Shown here: positions 8,225-15,157 of the stretch, in pieces | How the letters are laid out: each line of letters begins with the position of its first letter | Position numbering within the stretch: position 1 is the stretch's first letter | From: Ga0074130 sp035565355 | GTDB lineage: Bacteria > Pseudomonadota > Gammaproteobacteria > Burkholderiales > Rhodocyclaceae | Assembly: GCA_035565355.1 (NCBI GenBank) | Contig: DATMSM010000056.1 | Coordinates: 1 to 17,285 of the forward strand | Length of the DNA: 17,285 nucleotides | Reading direction: 5' to 3' | The notes under the pieces: generated by a model | Told to the model about the DNA's origin: nothing | What the model saw: only the letters and a program-made list of their open reading frames with translations | Databases searched by the model: none | Translations under genes and position numbers: made by a program

Positions 8225-9235
8225 ATGTCCCTGAACGGTCTCAAGTTCTCCCTGAAATCCCTGGCCTATGCCAGCGGCATGCTTGGCTGGTGGCACCGGC
8301 GGCGTAATGCAGACGCGCTGACGGTGTTCATGTTCCACCGCGTGCTGCCGCGCGAGAGTGCCGCCTATGCTGCAGCGGAGAAGGAGTTCACCTTCAGCGT
8401 GGAAGGGTTCGGCCGTTGCCTTGACTTCATCGGCAAACACTATCAGGTGGTCACCGCGCTACAAGTCAAGGAAGCGTTGAGCGGCGGTGCCCGCTTGCCC
8501 GCTTGTCCGGCTCTGATTACCTTCGACGACGGCTGGCGCGACACCCTGATGCATGCCTATCCGGCCTTGCGCGCGCGTCAGCTGCCAGCGCTGGTCTTTC
8601 TCGCGACGGAGATCATGGAATCGCCGCGCCCGGCCTGGTGGCAGGACATGCTGGTGCAGATACTCGAGCAGCCCGAGCGTGCCGCCGCCTTGAGGCGTGC
8701 CCTGGGTCTGGCCGAGGACCAGGCGGCTGTACGTAGTCGCGCCAGCGATCACGAAGTCGCCGGCAAGCTTGCCGCCTTGCCCTTGCAGCAGCGCCTGGAA
8801 TTGCTGACCTCGCTCGCGCCACAGAAACCGGCCGAACGGCAGATGCTGACCGAGGCCGAGCTGTTGACCGCAGATCGCGCTTGCCTGGAGTTCGGCGCGC
8901 ATGGCCATACGCATGCGCCGCTGACCAGGGTGGCCGAACCGCTGGGCGAGCTGAGACGATCCCACGCTCTCGTCGCCACCCTGCAGCCGGCTGTTGCGTC
9001 CATGTCCTTTCCCCATGGCGCGTACACGGCGAACTTGCTCGATCTGAGCGAGAGTGCCGGTTTTGATCTGGTTTTCACGAGCGATGCCACCTTGCTGGAT
9101 CTGCGCAAGCCGGCCACAGGCCGGTGCATTGGCCGGATTCATGTGCCCGAAAATGAGTGGACAGCGGACGCCGGCCATATCTCCTTTGCCAAGCTCGCCA
9201 CCTTCCTGTTCTTCCGGCCACAGGCCTCCCACTAG
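8225..9235 (+). CDS. Polysaccharide deacetylase family protein (CE4), second of a tandem pair
   Basis: A 336-residue CE4/NodB-fold protein two bases after its paralogue. The order of elements is the same: 'LTVFMFHRVLP' (32-42), 'LITFDDGWRD' with Asp101 and Asp102, a variable insertion (about 130-215), 'EFGAHGHTHAPLT' with His226 and His230 as metal ligands, and 'SFPHGAYTANLLDL' (261-274). All core catalytic positions are therefore kept. The two proteins are clearly diverged, mainly in the insertion, which suggests different substrates or a partnership rather than a recent duplication. The N-terminal 25 residues are mildly hydrophobic and basic but not a convincing signal peptide. No ribosome binding site is evident, so translation probably continues from the upstream gene. 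The next gene follows after 3 bases. Confidence 0.88.
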   Translation: MSLNGLKFSLKSLAYASGMLGWWHRRRNADALTVFMFHRVLPRESAAYAAAEKEFTFSVEGFGRCLDFIGKHYQVVTALQVKEALSGGARLPACPALITFDDGWRDTLMHAYPALRARQLPALVFLATEIMESPRPAWWQDMLVQILEQPERAAALRRALGLAEDQAAVRSRASDHEVAGKLAALPLQQRLELLTSLAPQKPAERQMLTEAELLTADRACLEFGAHGHTHAPLTRVAEPLGELRRSHALVATLQPAVASMSFPHGAYTANLLDLSESAGFDLVFTSDATLLDLRKPATGRCIGRIHVPENEWTADAGHISFAKLATFLFFRPQASH

Positions 9236-9238
9236 GTC

Positions 9239-10279
9239 ATGCGAGATTCCTCCAGCGGGCTGACGTTCTCCGTCAAGCCTTTCCAGCAGCTTGATCCTTG
9301 CGAACGCGACACCTGGGCGGCGCTGGTCGATCGGTATCCGGACTATCGTCGCGCCTTCATGGCACCGGCCTATGCAGAAGCGGTAGCCGCCGGCAATCCT
9401 GCGGTGCGCGTCCTGCTCGCCCACGCCGGCGGGCGCACGGTGGGCTTCATGCCGCTGCAAGCCCGCACCGACATGGCAGGTCGCCTTGGCGTGCATGAGC
9501 CTGTCGGCGGCGTCATGAGCGATTATTTCGGCTGGGTGGCCGATCCGGCGCTGCAAGTCGATATGAGCGAGGCGCTACGCGCCTGCGGTGTGCCGCTGCT
9601 CGCCTTCACCCATCTCGAAGCGGCGCAGCTGCAGCATGGACTGGTCGCCGAGCAGCCGCGCATCGGCCTGCAGACGCGGATCGAGGAGCCGGTGGCCGAC
9701 TTCTGGCAGCGCCTGCGCGAGCAGGACAAGAAGTTCGTCAGCGATACCGAACGCCGCGAACGCAAGCTCGCCAAGGACCACGGCAAGCTTTGCTTCGAGC
9801 TCGATTCGGGCACGCCCCATGAGGACTTGGCGACCCTGATCGCGCTCAAATGCGCGCAGTACACGCGCAGCGAAAAGTTGCAGGCGCCGCTGTTCGTGCG
9901 CCGCAATGTCGAGCTGCTGTATCGCCTGCTCGACGCGCGCTCGCCGCAGTGCACAGGCATGTTGAGCACGCTGAAACTGGACGGGCGCATGGTCGCCGCG
10001 CATTTCGGCCTGCGCTGCCACGAAACCCTGCATTACTGGTTTCCGGTGTATGACCCGGCATTCTCAAGCTATGCGCCGGGTCGGATCCTGTTCCGGCGGG
10101 TGCTGGAAGCCTCGGCCCTGCAAGGCGTGCGCTGCATAGATCGCGGCGAGGGCGATACGCCAGCCAAACGCGACTTTGCCAACCGCGAGCACCTCTTCTA
10201 TCGCGGCTTGTGGAGCGCCGGCGGTGTCAGCGCGCTGCCGGGACGGGCGGCGCTGGCGCTGTTGTGGCGTCTGGGCTGA
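9239..10279 (+). CDS. FemAB/CelD-like GNAT acyltransferase
   Basis: A 346-residue soluble protein with two tandem GNAT-like halves, as in FemAB and CelD/BcsL proteins (Acetyltransf_6 type). The N-terminal half includes 'VRVLLAHAGGRTVGFMPLQ' (56-74) and 'PVGGVMSDYFG' (88-98). The C-terminal half (about 150-310) includes 'KKFVSDTERRERKL' (164-177), 'YDPAFSSYAPGRILFRRVLE' (271-290) and 'IDRGEGDTPAKRDFA' (300-314), the counterpart of the 'DFG.G...YK..W' segment in CelD proteins. FemAB-like proteins are regular members of exosortase A loci, where they are thought to add an acyl or aminoacyl group. Placement after two deacetylases suggests re-acylation of freed amino sugars, an inference. It ends the plus-strand operon, and its last 53 bases overlap the end of the convergent gene. 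Confidence 0.85.
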   Translation: MRDSSSGLTFSVKPFQQLDPCERDTWAALVDRYPDYRRAFMAPAYAEAVAAGNPAVRVLLAHAGGRTVGFMPLQARTDMAGRLGVHEPVGGVMSDYFGWVADPALQVDMSEALRACGVPLLAFTHLEAAQLQHGLVAEQPRIGLQTRIEEPVADFWQRLREQDKKFVSDTERRERKLAKDHGKLCFELDSGTPHEDLATLIALKCAQYTRSEKLQAPLFVRRNVELLYRLLDARSPQCTGMLSTLKLDGRMVAAHFGLRCHETLHYWFPVYDPAFSSYAPGRILFRRVLEASALQGVRCIDRGEGDTPAKRDFANREHLFYRGLWSAGGVSALPGRAALALLWRLG

Positions 10280-11510
10280 GCGCTGCTTCCGCCAGCAGGG
10301 AAGCGTAGAGCGCGACATGGCGCTCCGCGTTCAGCTGCCAAGTGTAGTTGTCGCGGATCAGCGTATGTCCCTGGCGGCTCAGACGCTCGCGCAATGATTC
10401 ATCCTGCATCAGGCGTTCGATGGCATTGCAGATGGCCTCGGTCGAGCCCGGTGCGATCAGCAAGGCGTGTTCGCCATCTTCCACCACGTCGGCAATGCCG
10501 CCGACCCGGGTGAAGATGGACGGCGTGGCCGAGAACAGCGACTCGAACAACACGGTCGGCAGTCCTTCCGAATGTGAAGGCAGGATGAAGGCATCGGCGA
10601 AGTGCATCCAGTGCTTGACCTTGGAGTGATGCACGCTGCCCACCGCTACCACATTGTTTTGCAGACCATGTTCGCGGATGAAGTCGCCGACATAGTCGCC
10701 CAGTTCGTTGCGGCCGACCAGGAAGAGTTTGAGCCGTGTGTGTCCGGCGCCGACCAGGTGCGCTAAGGCAGGAAGCAATTCACGCAGACCCTTGCGCTGA
10801 TTCAGATAGCCGACGAAAACCAGATTCCAGCTGTCTGCATGTTCTGCCTTGAGTTGGTCAAGCACGGGGCGGTCGGCCTCGTGCAGACTGAATTTCGTGG
10901 TGTTCACGCCATTGGTGATGTAGTGGCTGCGTGCCGCCATGCGGCCTTCCGTCAGCTCGTCAGCCAGACGTAGACCTTCGCTGGCGACAAAGACGCCGGC
11001 GTCAGCCCCGTCGAGCGCCTGCTGTACCTTGCGCCGGCAGGCCGCGTTGTAGTTCGGCGCATCGATGATGCAGGTCCTGTGGATGGTGTGTACCACCTTG
11101 ACTGAGGGCAGGCATTCATCGCGCAGGCGATTGGCGGCGTAACCGCAGGGATAGGTCGCATGCGCGTGGATCACGTCGAAGGGCCACTCCGCATGGATTT
11201 CCTCGACCATGCGCTTGACGCTGCGATACATCCAATCGCCGACGTGCTCGAACAGCAGATGCTGCGGCAAGGTCAGATAGCGTGGATGGTAGACCTCGAA
11301 ACCCTCATAGATCTCCCGCTCGGGAATCTTGGCCAGCGCTGCATAGCGTTCGCTCATCAGACCAAGCGGGAAGGGCGCATACGGAATCGGCTGGACGATG
11401 CGCACATCGATGCCGCAGTCGCGCAGGGCCACGGCCTGCTCGTGAACGAAGGTGCCGAACACCGGGTTTTCCCGATTCGGGTACCACATGGAAAGAAACA
11501 GTACACGCAT
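10227..11510 (-). CDS. GT4-family glycosyltransferase
   Basis: A 427-residue GT-B glycosyltransferase, last gene of the minus-strand operon. It begins 'MRVLFLSMWYPNRENPVFGT' and carries 'DVIHAHATYPCGYAA' (112-126), 'YITNGVNTTKF' (197-207), 'VFVGYLNQRKGLRELL' (231-246), 'LVGRNELGDY' (264-273) and the EX7E pair Glu315-Glu323 in 'PSHSEGLPTVLFESL'. It would add a sugar to the lipid-linked repeat unit in the cytoplasm. The extreme C-terminus (about 411-427) is an Ala/Pro-rich tail beyond the fold; these codons lie in the 53-base overlap with the convergent FemAB-like gene, so the tail may have arisen by read-on after loss of an earlier stop. A 29-base gap and no clear ribosome binding site separate it from the upstream GT2 gene. 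Confidence 0.9.
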   Translation of the reverse strand: MRVLFLSMWYPNRENPVFGTFVHEQAVALRDCGIDVRIVQPIPYAPFPLGLMSERYAALAKIPEREIYEGFEVYHPRYLTLPQHLLFEHVGDWMYRSVKRMVEEIHAEWPFDVIHAHATYPCGYAANRLRDECLPSVKVVHTIHRTCIIDAPNYNAACRRKVQQALDGADAGVFVASEGLRLADELTEGRMAARSHYITNGVNTTKFSLHEADRPVLDQLKAEHADSWNLVFVGYLNQRKGLRELLPALAHLVGAGHTRLKLFLVGRNELGDYVGDFIREHGLQNNVVAVGSVHHSKVKHWMHFADAFILPSHSEGLPTVLFESLFSATPSIFTRVGGIADVVEDGEHALLIAPGSTEAICNAIERLMQDESLRERLSRQGHTLIRDNYTWQLNAERHVALYASLLAEAALSPDATTAPAPPVPAAR

Positions 11511-11539
11511 GCTGGTCTTGGGTCTATGAACGAGGCCGC

Positions 11540-12502
11540 CTAAGCGGTGGATTTCTTCTTCAGGCAGGACAGCAGCCAGTAGATGCCCGAACGTATGCGT
11601 CGGTCGCCATACAGCAGGGAGTAACGGAAGGCCCGTCGTGCCACACTCCTCTTGCCGTTCCAGTAGTGGGCATAGCCGTGATTGAAGTAGGTCATGGCGA
11701 CGCGGCGGCGGAAGCTCTTTTCCTTGAGCAGGCTGCCATCGAGATTGTTCAGGCTGTAGCGCGCTACCGTGCCGAGCAGCAGGCGGCCGAGGTAGTTTTC
11801 ATCGTCAAGCTTGTGCATCGCACTTTGCGCATGAATGCGGTAGAGCGCGACATCACCGTCGAGCGCGTGCATCTGGGTGATGCGCGAAGCGCGCAGCCAG
11901 AAGTCGTAGTCTTCACCGATGCGCATATCTTCGCGGAAACCGCCCAGCCAGGTATGGACTTCGCGGCGGATGACGGCGGTGTTCATGCCCACCAGCAGGC
12001 CCATCAGCAGGCGATGATAGAGCCAGCCCGAGCGTTCCGGATTGATCTGGTCCAGCGCGGCGCAGTCCTGACTCAGGCTGTCGGCGGGCGGAAAGACGCC
12101 TTGCTCGTCGCAGGTCCACTTGATGAAGCCACCGAAAATCACGCCCACGTCTGGATGTTGCTCCATGTAGCGGATCTGCGCCAGGAGCTTGCCGGGAAAC
12201 CAGATGTCGTCCGCATCCAGGAAAGCGATATAGCTTCCGTGCGCCTGCCGCATGCCGGTATTGCGCGCAAAGGAGACGCCGCGACCGTCGAGATGAATCA
12301 CGCGAATGCTGGGGTGCAGAGATGCCAGTCTGGCGTAGTCGTCGTCGGTCGAGCCATCGTCAATGACAAGGATCTCGAGGGCCGGATAGTTTTGCGCCAG
12401 TACGCTGTGCAGGGCTTCGTCGATGTACTCCCTGCCGTTACGCACCGGAATGATGACGGAGACAAGGGGGAGTTGCGCGGGCGGTACGTGGGTCGGGTTC
12501 AT
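11540..12502 (-). CDS. GT2-family glycosyltransferase
   Basis: A 320-residue cytoplasmic GT-A fold glycosyltransferase. The nucleotide-binding strand and loop are 'VSVIIPVRNGREYIDEAL' (14-31), followed by 'VIDDGSTDDD' (46-55), 'GVSFARNTGM' (75-84) and the metal-binding DxD region 'FLDADDIWFPGKL' (94-106). 'GEDYDFWLRAS' (196-206) supplies the probable catalytic acidic residues. The C-terminus is basic ('LKKKSTA') and contains helices that may lie on the membrane. It transfers a sugar from an NDP-sugar to the growing repeat unit; specificity is unknown. I chose the ATG at 12502, four bases after the previous stop, because the family starts just before 'VSVIIPV'; the frame stays open further upstream but there overlaps the pyruvyl transferase gene. 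Confidence 0.9.
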   Translation of the reverse strand: MNPTHVPPAQLPLVSVIIPVRNGREYIDEALHSVLAQNYPALEILVIDDGSTDDDYARLASLHPSIRVIHLDGRGVSFARNTGMRQAHGSYIAFLDADDIWFPGKLLAQIRYMEQHPDVGVIFGGFIKWTCDEQGVFPPADSLSQDCAALDQINPERSGWLYHRLLMGLLVGMNTAVIRREVHTWLGGFREDMRIGEDYDFWLRASRITQMHALDGDVALYRIHAQSAMHKLDDENYLGRLLLGTVARYSLNNLDGSLLKEKSFRRRVAMTYFNHGYAHYWNGKRSVARRAFRYSLLYGDRRIRSGIYWLLSCLKKKSTA

Positions 12503-12506
12503 GGGC

Positions 12507-13712
12507 TTACCGCAGAGGTTCGAGCGCGGCGGAGATGATGCCGCTGCTGTGGCGACGGAGTTCCTCGCGCCGCACCGCGATATGCTGGCGCAACGCCTTG
12601 CGGTTTTCCAGGGCACGCTGCGCGAGTTCACTCAGGGCGGTGGCGGAAAAGTGCAGGGTATCCTGATAGTAGTCGTCCATACCCATGAGCTGATTGAAAC
12701 CGCGATGCTTGATGTCGTAGGCGATGGCGATCCACGGTGTGTCCGATGAGGCGGCCAGTATGCAGGAGTGCAGCATGCCGCCGATATGCAGGTCGAGGTC
12801 GCGATAGGCCGCACAGGTTCCGCTCAGATCGGCATGCACGATATCCATGGCAACACCCTGCGCGCGCAACAGGTGCGGCACCACGTACTCGCAGGCGTGG
12901 TGAGTGATATAGCGGAAGCGGCAGTGGCTGCCTTGCTGGATGGTTTTCAGTGCGCGCACATAGGCCGACAGATTGGCAAGCAGGAATTTGTTGCTGCTGG
13001 GGCCGTGGAAGGGAAGGTTTATCCCGATTAGCGGTGTGGCGGTATCTGGTTTCTCCGCCGGGGCAATTCCGAGCGCTGCTGCCGCATGCAAGGCGGGGTC
13101 GCCGGTCAGATGCACGGGCCGTGAGGTGAAGGAGGACAGGTAGTCAGCCGAGTACGCATCGCGCGCGCTGAGGAAGGCGGCGCCATCCAGCAGGCTGCGC
13201 AGTGTGTCTTTGTCCTCGCTGGAGGGAGCGATTTCGCACGCATCGCCCTGTGGATTGAAGGGCTGGTTGACGCCCACGCCCCAGAGCATGTAGGGCATGC
13301 CGCTGGTCATCAGGAAGTCGCGATCGGCATGCAGGCGCGGCTGCAGTCCGCCGGCATGGTTGAACAGAAAGTAGCCGCCCCCGGCGACGACCAGCAGGTC
13401 GATGGGCCGATCGGCCTGCAGCGCCTGCAGGCGGGCGGTGTCGCCCCAGTCGACATTGCTCAGGGTGCAGTCCGGTAGCGCCTGGCGCAGGTTCCGGCGT
13501 ATGGTCTCCGCGATGGCGATGTCGCCGATGTTGGTCGCGTGCGCGACACAGTAATCGCGGTAGTCGCAATGGAAGCGAGCGGCGTGGCGCAGGCGATACT
13601 GGTCGCGCCGTACTTTAAGTTCGCGCTTGAGTCCTGCCAGCCAGGGCAGCGGGCGCGCCAGCTGTGGCGAGATGTCGGCGGCGGCGCCGTAGATCGCGAT
13701 ATGCAGGCTCAT
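12507..13712 (-). CDS. Polysaccharide pyruvyl transferase family protein
   Basis: A 401-residue protein of the PS_pyruv_trans family, which transfers pyruvate from phosphoenolpyruvate to a sugar as a ketal, adding a negative charge. Family features are 'NIGDIAIAETI' (61-71), 'LLVVAGGGYFLF' (106-117), 'GVGVNQPFNP' (145-154), 'LSARDAYSADYL' (181-192), 'TGDPALHA' (203-210) and the C-terminal nucleotide-binding-like region 'LHIGGMLHSCILAASSDTPW' (308-327) with 'AYDIKHRGFNQLMGM' (331-345). The usual Arg-Leu-His of the last region reads Met313-Leu314-His315 here, which could alter or weaken activity. Some members of the family are not proven pyruvyl transferases. The ATG at 13712 overlaps the flippase stop (ATGA), so translation is likely coupled. 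Confidence 0.85.
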   Translation of the reverse strand: MSLHIAIYGAAADISPQLARPLPWLAGLKRELKVRRDQYRLRHAARFHCDYRDYCVAHATNIGDIAIAETIRRNLRQALPDCTLSNVDWGDTARLQALQADRPIDLLVVAGGGYFLFNHAGGLQPRLHADRDFLMTSGMPYMLWGVGVNQPFNPQGDACEIAPSSEDKDTLRSLLDGAAFLSARDAYSADYLSSFTSRPVHLTGDPALHAAAALGIAPAEKPDTATPLIGINLPFHGPSSNKFLLANLSAYVRALKTIQQGSHCRFRYITHHACEYVVPHLLRAQGVAMDIVHADLSGTCAAYRDLDLHIGGMLHSCILAASSDTPWIAIAYDIKHRGFNQLMGMDDYYQDTLHFSATALSELAQRALENRKALRQHIAVRREELRRHSSGIISAALEPLR

Positions 13713-15157
13713 GATCTGGCGAGGCGTTTGCCCAGCTCCGCCTGCAGCAGGGAGAACTCCCGTGTCAGGGGATGCTGCGTGAAGCGGATGGCCAGGTACC
13801 AGACGGGAATGGCAACCAGGCAGCTCAGGCCGACGACGAAGGCCGGGTGCTCGTTCGCCGGCAGCAGTTCCCGGCACAACAGGGTGGCACCGAGCACGCT
13901 GGCGGCGACGATCGTGGTCCGGCCCAGCGAGCCCAGAATATCGCCGAGGCGGAGGCCGAGGAAGCTCGTCAGCAGATAGATGTAGGGCAGCATGGTGAGC
14001 AGGTCGGCGATGGCGATGGCGATGCCGAAGGAAGCGAGGCTGCCGTCATACAGCAGAATGCCGAACAGGATCTTGAGCGTGACCGCGCAGATCAGCGCGA
14101 TGGCGCTCAGGTAGGGGCGGCCGATGCCTGTCAGGGCGGGCTGAGTCAGACTGAAGGTGGTTTGCGCGGCGCAGGCCAGGCATAGCCATCCCATTGCCGT
14201 TGCACTCTCGCGCCATGCTTCACCGTAGAGCAGCACGATGATGGGGTCGGCGAGTACTGCGGTCACCGCCAGCGCGGGCCAGAAGATGCCGCTGATGTAG
14301 GCAATGACGCGCTTCAGTTCGGCCGCCATATCGTGGCCGCCGTGATGGACCCGGGCCAGATAGGGCAGCGCGACATAGTTGATGGTGGGGCCGGCGACAT
14401 GGTTGAGGATATTCACCGTCGAGTTGGCGCGGCTGAACAGGCCGACCTGGTGCGCGCCGGACATCTTGCCGAGCAGAATGTCGGGCAGGGCCAGGTCGAT
14501 GGCCTTGAGCGAGGAGGTCAGCATGGCGCCGGTGCCGAAATTCACGACGCGCCGCCACTGCCGCAGCGAAGCGCGCATGGTCACCTCGGGCGGCCGCAGG
14601 ACGATATAGCAGGCGCCGGTGACCAGGATGTTCACCAGGTTGGCCCAGGCCATGCTCATGTAGCTGAAGTCGTTCAATGCCAGCAGGATGGCGGCGCTGA
14701 TGTAGGTCGCCGTCGAGACGATGGTCGCAATTGCCTGCTTGCCGACCTCGAAGTTGCGCGTCAGGACGGCCTGCGGAATCGCCCCGAAGGGAATGAAGAC
14801 AAAGCCCAGCGCCAGTACGTGCATGACCTGCTCGATGCCGGGCTCATCGAACCAGTTTGCCCAGTAGCTGCTGAGCAGATAAAGCACCGCCGCAATCGCC
14901 CAGGAGGTGGTGATCAGCACGCCGGTAGCGGTGGCAATGATGTCGCTGTTGAGTTCCTTCTGCTGCTTGATGAAACTGACCACACCGAAGTCGCGGAACA
15001 CATGGGCGAAGCTGACCGCGATTGCGGTCATCGAAAAAATGCCGATTTCGCTCGGGCTGAGCAGGCGGGCAAGGACGATGGAGAGTCCGAAATTGGCCGC
15101 GGTGGCGCCGTTGCTGACGAGGAACTGCAGCAGGATTTTCTTGCGCAGGCTGTTCAT
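13709..15157 (-). CDS. Wzx-type oligosaccharide flippase (MviN/MATE-like superfamily)
   Basis: A 482-residue polytopic inner-membrane protein with about 12-14 hydrophobic segments along its whole length. It begins 'MNSLRKKILLQFLVSNGATAA' with 'VLARLLSPSEIGIFSM' (28-43) and 'FRDFGVVSFIKQQKEL' (54-69), the typical opening of polysaccharide-biosynthesis flippases of the WzxC/Polysacc_synt type. It should move the undecaprenyl-pyrophosphate-linked repeat unit from the cytoplasmic to the periplasmic leaflet, which puts the locus in the Wzx/Wzy-like class. The start overlaps the stop of the upstream beta-helix gene and the end overlaps the pyruvyl transferase start (both ATGA); no ribosome binding site is evident. 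The repeat-unit specificity is not readable. Confidence 0.9.
   Translation of the reverse strand: MNSLRKKILLQFLVSNGATAANFGLSIVLARLLSPSEIGIFSMTAIAVSFAHVFRDFGVVSFIKQQKELNSDIIATATGVLITTSWAIAAVLYLLSSYWANWFDEPGIEQVMHVLALGFVFIPFGAIPQAVLTRNFEVGKQAIATIVSTATYISAAILLALNDFSYMSMAWANLVNILVTGACYIVLRPPEVTMRASLRQWRRVVNFGTGAMLTSSLKAIDLALPDILLGKMSGAHQVGLFSRANSTVNILNHVAGPTINYVALPYLARVHHGGHDMAAELKRVIAYISGIFWPALAVTAVLADPIIVLLYGEAWRESATAMGWLCLACAAQTTFSLTQPALTGIGRPYLSAIALICAVTLKILFGILLYDGSLASFGIAIAIADLLTMLPYIYLLTSFLGLRLGDILGSLGRTTIVAASVLGATLLCRELLPANEHPAFVVGLSCLVAIPVWYLAIRFTQHPLTREFSLLQAELGKRLARS

Noticed and set aside
10285..10304. Possible hairpin GCTTCC...GGAAGC just after the FemAB-like gene as a terminator
   Set aside because: The stem is only 6 bp with an 8-base loop, has no T tract after it, and lies inside the coding sequence of the convergent glycosyltransferase.
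11282..12538. Open frame of 418 codons on the plus strand
   Set aside because: It is antisense to the GT4 and GT2 genes, spans their junction and shows no family motifs; both minus-strand genes carry clear glycosyltransferase signatures.
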